A DNA stretch of 9,254 bases from Deltaproteobacteria bacterium (GTDB lineage Bacteria; Desulfobacterota_B; Binatia; UBA9968): positions 1 to 9,254 of the forward strand of contig JAPUHZ010000043.1 of NCBI GenBank assembly GCA_027297485.1, written 5' to 3'. Below, piece by piece: positions 5,660 through 9,254 of this stretch. The position numbers were made by a program, and so were the translations under genes. Under the pieces are notes generated by a model. That model did not search any database and was not told where the DNA came from. It saw only the letters and a list, made by a program, of their open reading frames with translations. Position 1 is the first letter of the stretch; each line of letters starts with the position of its first letter.

Positions 5660-5914
5660 ATGATCAGTCCCGACGAGATCAAGTCAACCCTAGAAAAGGC
5701 CCTCCCAGAGTCCACGATCGTTGTTCAGGATCTAACCGGAGGGGGGGATCACTATCAAGTCATGATCGTGTCCCCGTCCTTCGAGGGAAAGGGCCTGGTG
5801 GAACAACACCAGCTGGTGTATGGAGTTCTTAAGGATGCTATCGGGAGTGAACGCATCCATGCCCTGGCTTTGAAAACTTATACTCCGGAACAATGGGAGC
5901 GTCTCGGTTCATAA
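5660..5914 (+). CDS. bolA: BolA family protein
   Basis: An 84-residue protein of the BolA/IbaG family, small class II KH-like-fold proteins that partner with monothiol glutaredoxins in [2Fe-2S] cluster binding and transfer in the cytoplasm. Visible hallmarks are DHYQVMIVSPSFEG (30-43), LVEQHQLVY (46-54) and the C-terminal IHALALKTYTPEQW (66-79), which includes the invariant His67, a cluster ligand in Grx-BolA complexes. His31 sits in the variable loop where a second ligand (His or Cys) is found in the family. Length is typical. The ATG at 5660 is the only sensible start, although the nearest purine tract (CCGGAG) is 13 nt away, so translation may be weak. A CGFS glutaredoxin follows 22 bp downstream, the classic gene pair. 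Confidence 0.93.
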   Translation: MISPDEIKSTLEKALPESTIVVQDLTGGGDHYQVMIVSPSFEGKGLVEQHQLVYGVLKDAIGSERIHALALKTYTPEQWERLGS

Positions 5915-5936
5915 AGAATAGGAGGGAGGTCTGAAT

Positions 5937-6260
5937 ATGGCTGATGAAGTATTGGTAAAGATCGAGGAGCAGGTGAAGAAAAATAAGGTCATGCTCTACA
6001 TGAAGGGAAACCCAAACTTTCCCCAGTGTGGCTTCTCGGCTCACACGATTGAGATCCTCAAATCCTACGATATTCCGTTTGAGACTGCGGATGTCCTCGC
6101 GGATAAGGAAGTCAGAGAGGGGATCAAGCGCTATTCCAACTGGCCCACAATTCCACAAGTCTACATTGACGGCAAGTTCGTTGGCGGCTGCGATATCCTA
6201 CACGAGATGCACGAGAATGGTGAGCTGGCCTCAAAGCTCAAGGCCGCTTTTGAGAAGTAA
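5937..6260 (+). CDS. grxD: monothiol glutaredoxin, CGFS type (Grx4/GrxD)
   Basis: A 107-residue single-domain monothiol glutaredoxin that binds a glutathione-ligated [2Fe-2S] cluster and passes it to target proteins, alone or as a heterodimer with BolA. Motifs: Met-Lys-Gly with Lys23 (glutathione contact), the CGFS active site at 31-34, the cis-Pro motif WPTIPQVYIDG (69-79) and GGCDI (83-87). The spacing from CGFS to TIPQ and GGCDI is standard. There is no resolving Cys at position +3, so it is not a dithiol glutaredoxin. The start is secure: GGAGGGAGG ends 7 nt before the ATG. It is co-directional with bolA, 22 bp after its stop, so the products probably work as a complex. Confidence 0.96.
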   Translation: MADEVLVKIEEQVKKNKVMLYMKGNPNFPQCGFSAHTIEILKSYDIPFETADVLADKEVREGIKRYSNWPTIPQVYIDGKFVGGCDILHEMHENGELASKLKAAFEK

Positions 6261-6264
6261 TTTC

Positions 6265-6430
6265 CCTGTCCCTTTAGCGAGTTATCTGTCTCGAACGAAT
6301 GACCCGGTCTTTCCTCTTTAGATTGAGCTGACAGAAAACAAGGCTATAAAATAGCCAAGGAGCCTGCTGGCCAGAGGACCATAAAAGCTTTTTCCCGGTG
6401 GCAGTCAAAAAACCAGCCTGTCCCCTTTTT
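6265..6430. repeat. intergenic stretch with short direct repeats CCTGTCCC(C)TTT
   Basis: CCTGTCCCTTT (6265-6275) and CCTGTCCCCTTTTT (6417-6430) are direct repeats about 150 bp apart in the gene-free stretch between grxD and the amidotransferase gene. On the minus strand the second reads as a run of A then GGGGACAGG, a sequence I associate with dispersed REP-type repeats linked to Y1 (RAYT) transposases. No transposase gene is present. This could be a decayed element or coincidence. Confidence 0.25.
6342..6356 (-). terminator. possible intrinsic terminator of the amidotransferase gene
   Basis: GGCTAT (6342-6347) and ATAGCC (6351-6356) form a perfect 6-bp stem around a 3-nt loop. On the minus strand it is followed by TTGTTTTCTG, a U-rich tail. 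It lies about 145 bp beyond the stop codon of the minus-strand gene, in the right orientation to end that transcript. Confidence 0.45.
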
Positions 6431-6500
6431 CTCCTTCGGCAACCATGAGGCCCATATTGGGGTTAGGACAGTACGTCAAAGGGCGCTGGCAGCGGCCGTC

Positions 6501-7247
6501 CTACCTGGAGGACAATCTTTGGCGTCTCTCTTTTATGCCAAAAAGTTTGATAAACTCCCCAAAAGTCCGGCTACTCAACTGCTTGAGCCGGTCAATATTA
6601 GCCGTCGTTTCTTGTCTGATCCTCTGAAGGTCAACTTTTCCTTTCAGGCTTTCGATCTCCTTTTTGTGTATGGGCACCCTTAACCAACGTTCTATCAGTG
6701 GCTCGTCAACCTCGAGGTGAAATTGAAGGCCGTAAACATTGGTCCCAAATCGAAAGGCCTGGTTTAAGCAAGTTGGCGAAACAGCCAATTGCTCCGCCTC
6801 GTGCGGAATTTCAAAGGTGTCCCCATGCCATTGAAATATTTTTTCCGTATCCTGAAAGTGACCCAAGAGGGGGTCCCTCTTCCCTTCTTCAGTGAGTGAA
6901 ACATCATACCAGCCAATTTCCTTATCCTGATTTTGATTTACCTTGGCTCCAAGAGCATTGGCGATCAACTGGGCCCCAAGACAGATGCCCAATATCGGGA
7001 TGCCCTTGTGAATCGCTTGTTTGATCAAATTTATTTCAGTGGAAAGATGAGGATATTGATCGACCTGATTAGCGTTCATGGGCCCCCCCAGAACCACCAG
7101 TCCGTGATAACCCTCTAAACTTGGATGGGCATCGGGATAGCGGCCAAAATTCACGTATCGAATCCGAAATCCGCAACTCTTAAAGAGAGGATTGAGAGTC
7201 CCCAAGATTTCATAAGCCACGTGCTGACAAACCAGAAGCCTTCTCAT
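6501..7247 (-). CDS. class I glutamine amidotransferase (GATase1)-like protein
   Basis: A 248-residue cytoplasmic protein with the full class I glutamine amidotransferase triad: nucleophile Cys89 in GICLGAQ (87-93), His177 and Glu179 in LQFHLEVD. The oxyanion region VVLGGPMNAN (51-60) is also present. It is a stand-alone glutaminase domain of the GuaA N-terminal/YfeJ type rather than part of a fused synthetase. Stand-alone members hydrolyse glutamine or gamma-glutamyl compounds; the acceptor is unknown. The C-terminal ~65 residues (from about 185) are Lys/Arg-rich and helical, beyond the core domain. The start is the ATG at 7247 with AGG four bases upstream. The frame stays open to 7334, but the extra 29 residues look unlike protein and the family starts near MRRLLVCQHV. 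Transcription probably comes from the TTGACA promoter candidate near 7426. Confidence 0.88.
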   Translation of the reverse strand: MRRLLVCQHVAYEILGTLNPLFKSCGFRIRYVNFGRYPDAHPSLEGYHGLVVLGGPMNANQVDQYPHLSTEINLIKQAIHKGIPILGICLGAQLIANALGAKVNQNQDKEIGWYDVSLTEEGKRDPLLGHFQDTEKIFQWHGDTFEIPHEAEQLAVSPTCLNQAFRFGTNVYGLQFHLEVDEPLIERWLRVPIHKKEIESLKGKVDLQRIRQETTANIDRLKQLSSRTFGEFIKLFGIKERRQRLSSR

Positions 7248-7337
7248 GCTACCTGATTCCTTCCCTCTGGTGCCGGGCAGCTGAATGGATGATAGGAGTT
7301 TGCTTCTCAGGTATGGACACTGAGAATTTGACACTAG

Positions 7338-7390
7338 CCTTCAGCCGTCAGCACTCAGATTTTGACTGATAGCTAATTGCTGAGAGCTTT
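7338..7390. repeat. degenerate cluster of short TCAGC/GCTGA repeats
   Basis: The 240-bp gap between the serine acetyltransferase and the amidotransferase contains TCAGC at 7341 and 7348, CTCAG at 7354, CTGAT at 7366 and GCTGAG at 7379, in both orientations within about 50 bp. CTCAG (7354-7358) can pair with CTGAG (7380-7384). It looks like a simple decayed repeat; no gene or clear RNA structure was seen. Confidence 0.35.
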
Positions 7391-7398
7391 TGGCGAGA

Positions 7399-7426
7399 AA
7401 TATCCGAAAAGGGGTACTTATGTCAA
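7399..7426 (-). promoter_or_regulatory. candidate sigma-70-type promoter for the amidotransferase gene
   Basis: On the minus strand a perfect TTGACA (7421-7426) is followed after 16 nt by GATATT (7399-7404, four of six matches to the -10 consensus). It points toward the amidotransferase start at 7247, leaving a leader of roughly 145 nt that contains the TCAGC repeats. Confidence 0.4.
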
Positions 7427-7487
7427 CCTGATGTTGTCTTCCCGGCTGACCTGGACATTTCCTTCAGCTTAGAGACACGTACTGTCT

Positions 7488-8399
7488 TTAGCTGTCGTTG
7501 GGAATGCTGGTCCCCGGGTCGTAACTGATCTTCGAGCCAGGGGGCACCGATTGAACCAGCCAGACGTTACCGCCGATGATTGATCCTTGGCCGATCACGG
7601 TATCGCCCCCGAGAATGGTAGCGCCCGAATAGATCGTTACGTTATCCTCGATGGTGGGATGCCGCTTGCGGTGGCGCCCCAACCTACCTTGCTCTGCGCG
7701 CGGGAGACTGAGTGCTCCGAGTGTGACACCCTGATAGAGCTTGACGTTGTTGCCGATGACACAAGTCTCCCCGATGACGACGCCGGTACCATGATCGATG
7801 AAGAACCGCTCGCCAATCTTGGCTCCGGGATGGATGTCAATTCCCGTTGCGCCGTGCGCGTGTTCTGAGATAATCCGCGGTATCATCGGTACTCCAGCAA
7901 GGTAGAGGACGTGGGCAATGCGGTAGGTGGTGATCGCCTCCAAGACCGGGTAGCTGAAAACCACCTCCTCGACACTCTTTGCTGCGGGATCGCCGTCATA
8001 AGCTGCCAGGACGTCTCCGTTCAGGGTCCGGCGTAGCTTGGGCAACTCCTGAAAGAGGCCCAGCACGACATTTTCACTCCATTCTGGCCCGCGTTTAGGA
8101 GCGCTCCTCATCTGTTCCTCGTACGTGACGGCTCGGCTAATTTGTTCAACGAGGATCTCATAGGCAGGGTACAGATGCTCGGCGATGGTGTGGCGGAGAT
8201 TGTCCTGATCGAGCGGGCGCGTGCTGTAGAAGCCTACATAGACCACCGGCTTAAGATGGGTGAACGCGTCAATGATTGCCCGTTTGTTCGGCAGCGCCGC
8301 GCTCTTGAGACTATTGATCTCCTCGGGGCCGGAGTAGCTGTCTCTGACCGCATCGATCGCCGCTTCAAGTTTCTTGTGCTTAGTGAGTCGTCTTGCCAT
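7488..8399 (-). CDS. cysE: serine O-acetyltransferase (EpsC/long CysE type)
   Basis: A 303-residue serine acetyltransferase that makes O-acetyl-L-serine from serine and acetyl-CoA, the first committed step of cysteine biosynthesis in the cytoplasm. The N-terminal ~130 residues are helical. The core begins at GDPAAKSVEEVVFSYP (136-151) and YRIAHVLY. The left-handed beta-helix of hexapeptide repeats runs from about 184 to 287. Residues equivalent to the E. coli catalytic set can be placed: Asp188 in GIDIHPGA, His203 in IDHGTGVVIGET, and His247 in RHPTI. The C-terminus (SYDPGTSIPNDS) is short and lacks the usual Ile ending used to dock cysteine synthase, so complex formation is doubtful. The extended N-terminus, with a RHRKRHP loop, matches the long EpsC-like forms. 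The ATG at 8399 has AGGA 7 nt upstream. No cysK gene is visible in the window. Confidence 0.93.
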   Translation of the reverse strand: MARRLTKHKKLEAAIDAVRDSYSGPEEINSLKSAALPNKRAIIDAFTHLKPVVYVGFYSTRPLDQDNLRHTIAEHLYPAYEILVEQISRAVTYEEQMRSAPKRGPEWSENVVLGLFQELPKLRRTLNGDVLAAYDGDPAAKSVEEVVFSYPVLEAITTYRIAHVLYLAGVPMIPRIISEHAHGATGIDIHPGAKIGERFFIDHGTGVVIGETCVIGNNVKLYQGVTLGALSLPRAEQGRLGRHRKRHPTIEDNVTIYSGATILGGDTVIGQGSIIGGNVWLVQSVPPGSKISYDPGTSIPNDS

Positions 8400-8544
8400 C
8401 GTTCATTCCTAGTTCACCGGTCTCATGTGGGATTTTACTATAGAATTGACCAGATACAACAACCCCAGTTTTCCGTGAGAATCCTTTGTTGGTATGGACA
8501 GCACCAAACGGGGATTATCCCCATTTTCGGGTCGAAACGGTAGG

Positions 8545-8811
8545 TCATAGGACGATGGCAGCGTCCTTGGGAAGGTGTCCGAAGAAAAGGATTGCGGAGT
8601 GGGCCGGTTTTAACTCACGAGCCTTTCGGTAAACCTCGTCCCGATCCTTACTGTGCCACAACACCGCTCCTTCATGCACCGATAACGAGTCGTCTGTTAC
8701 GGGATTGCCGATAAGGACCCATTCTCCATCATAGCGGGCTTTAATCTGTTCGAAGGTAAGAATCTCTGCCAATTTTGACGCTATTCTACTTGATCTGTAC
8801 CAGCTGGACAA
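8545..8811 (-). CDS. small conserved-looking protein of unknown function
   Basis: A protein of up to 88 residues. I know similar short proteins only as hypotheticals, starting near (M)TFEEIK and containing YxxEWVLIG, a middle VLxHSKDRDEVYRKAREL and an end AILFxGxxPxDxAIVL. This copy shows LTFEQIKARYDGEWVLIG, VLWHSKDRDEVYRKAREL and the AIVL end. It is acidic-basic mixed and soluble, with no signal, membrane segment or catalytic motif. The start is uncertain because there is no ATG: TTG at 8811 has AAAGGA just upstream but very close spacing, TTG at 8772 is nearer the expected N-terminus but has no clear ribosome binding site, and the family-like start would fall on ATT/CTT codons around 8758-8763. 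Such proteins often sit near a small protease-like or toxin-like gene, but only a broken gene lies upstream here. Confidence 0.6.
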   Translation of the reverse strand: MSSWYRSSRIASKLAEILTFEQIKARYDGEWVLIGNPVTDDSLSVHEGAVLWHSKDRDEVYRKARELKPAHSAILFFGHLPKDAAIVL

Positions 8812-8829
8812 CCATCCTTTACCATACGC

Positions 8830-9254
8830 CTACTCGAGCTTCACTGCCAAAACATCTTTCTCAATCTCAGGATAGAGCGTGTCAATTTCAATTTGGATCC
8901 CAATGGTCTTAGCCAGGGCGGTAACGACGCGGCAGTAGTGTTTGATGTCTTCCAAGCTGAGAATGCGCTTTTTGCGGTCCTTCAGCCATTTGTCGACTAA
9001 TCTCGTATGTCGCCTCGCTGGGCTACCTTAAATATCCCTTTTAGATACTCTTTCAGCACCTCAGCACCATAAGCAGTCCAATGTGTTGGAGAAATTGTCA
9101 GATTGATTACAATCCATGGCTATGCAATATGGGAGAGTTCTTTGAACTTGATAGAGTAGAAAATACCTTTTAGTTTTTGGAACTCGGCTATGGATCGCAG
9201 CGGCCCATCGGCGGTGAAAATTATCAGGCCCTCCTTCTTGGCAAGATTGACTAG
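8830..9254 (-). pseudogene. broken gene running off the right edge, possibly a restriction/DNA-modification type protein
   Basis: On the minus strand an open frame enters at the window edge (LVNLAKKEGLIIFTADG...) and meets TAG at 9120-9122. The same frame continues with sensible protein (PWIVINLTISPTHWTAYGAEVLKEYL...) to TAG 8997-8999. A one-frame shift at about 9000 then leads to DKWLKDRKKRILSLEDIKHY, VVTALAKTI and TLYPEIEKDV, ending at TAG 8830-8832. Three protein-like segments in line, split by one stop and one frameshift, indicate a decayed gene. The last segment (LSLEDIxHYxxxVxALxxTIxIQxEID) reminds me of the C-terminal tail of large type IIG/ISP-like DNA methyltransferase-restriction enzymes, but the first segment does not obviously fit, so identity is tentative. 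No other gene is seen in this stretch of about 425 bases. Confidence 0.5.

Noticed and set aside
7248..7334. Extended N-terminus of the amidotransferase-like protein.
   Set aside because: The extra 29 residues are not family-like, and the GATase core normally begins at the MRRLLVC position.
7587..7868. Open frames on both strands inside the serine acetyltransferase gene.
   Set aside because: They are out-of-frame shadows of a strongly conserved hexapeptide-repeat coding region.
8436..8465. Possible promoter (TATAGT on the minus strand) ahead of the serine acetyltransferase gene.
   Set aside because: No -35 hexamer stands at an acceptable spacing; the best TTGTTG is 14 nt away.
9120..9122. 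In-frame TAG as a pyrrolysine codon or programmed read-through.
   Set aside because: The same gene has a second stop and a frameshift 120 bp later, so simple decay is the better explanation.

Overview
The window reads as a piece of chromosome from a Gram-negative-type bacterium of moderate GC content. It has a lipoprotein hydrolase, a monothiol glutaredoxin next to BolA, strong AGGAGG-like ribosome binding sites and mostly ATG/GTG starts. The gene mix (ABC importer ATPase, FAH-type hydrolase, GYD-domain protein, SDR, D-2-hydroxyacid dehydrogenase, redoxin) fits environmental lineages such as Methylomirabilota/NC10, Rokubacteria or Desulfobacterota. I cannot place it more precisely, and nothing here is diagnostic.

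Layout. 1-1238 (+): the 3' end of an ABC transporter ATPase (helical domain plus TOBE), then a GDSL/SGNH hydrolase lipoprotein. 1250-2155 (-): a convergent CPBP-family membrane protease. 2356-4138 (+): a probable two-gene operon of a D-2-hydroxyacid dehydrogenase and a short-chain dehydrogenase. 4202-4471 (+): a small membrane-anchored coiled-coil protein. 4520-4941 (+): two decayed genes in tandem, a 3'-truncated FAH-family fragment and a GYD-domain gene broken by what looks like an 11-nt deletion. 4975-5481 (+): a redoxin/peroxiredoxin-like gene with an in-frame UGA exactly where the first cysteine of the WCxxC redox site belongs. 5482-5659: a cluster of palindromes and hairpins. 5660-6260 (+): bolA and a CGFS monothiol glutaredoxin. 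6501-7247 (-): a class I glutamine amidotransferase-like protein. 7488-8399 (-): a long-form serine O-acetyltransferase. 8545-8811 (-): a small protein of unknown function. 8830-9254 (-): a broken gene running off the right edge.

The main observation is the redoxin gene. Reading UGA 5101-5103 as selenocysteine gives one continuous 168-residue protein with a UxxC active site, and a hairpin with a GU-containing loop begins just downstream, as expected for a bacterial SECIS element. A conventional gene caller would miss the N-terminal 47 residues and begin at an internal GTG. The competing explanation is a nonsense mutation in a locus where the two genes immediately upstream are already pseudogenes. 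The position of the UGA and the intact downstream frame favour selenocysteine.

Thiol and iron-sulfur chemistry recurs across the window (redoxin, BolA-Grx, cysteine biosynthesis through serine acetyltransferase). These genes lie on both strands in separate transcription units, so the proximity may be chance. All identifications rest on motif recognition from the sequence, without database searches.
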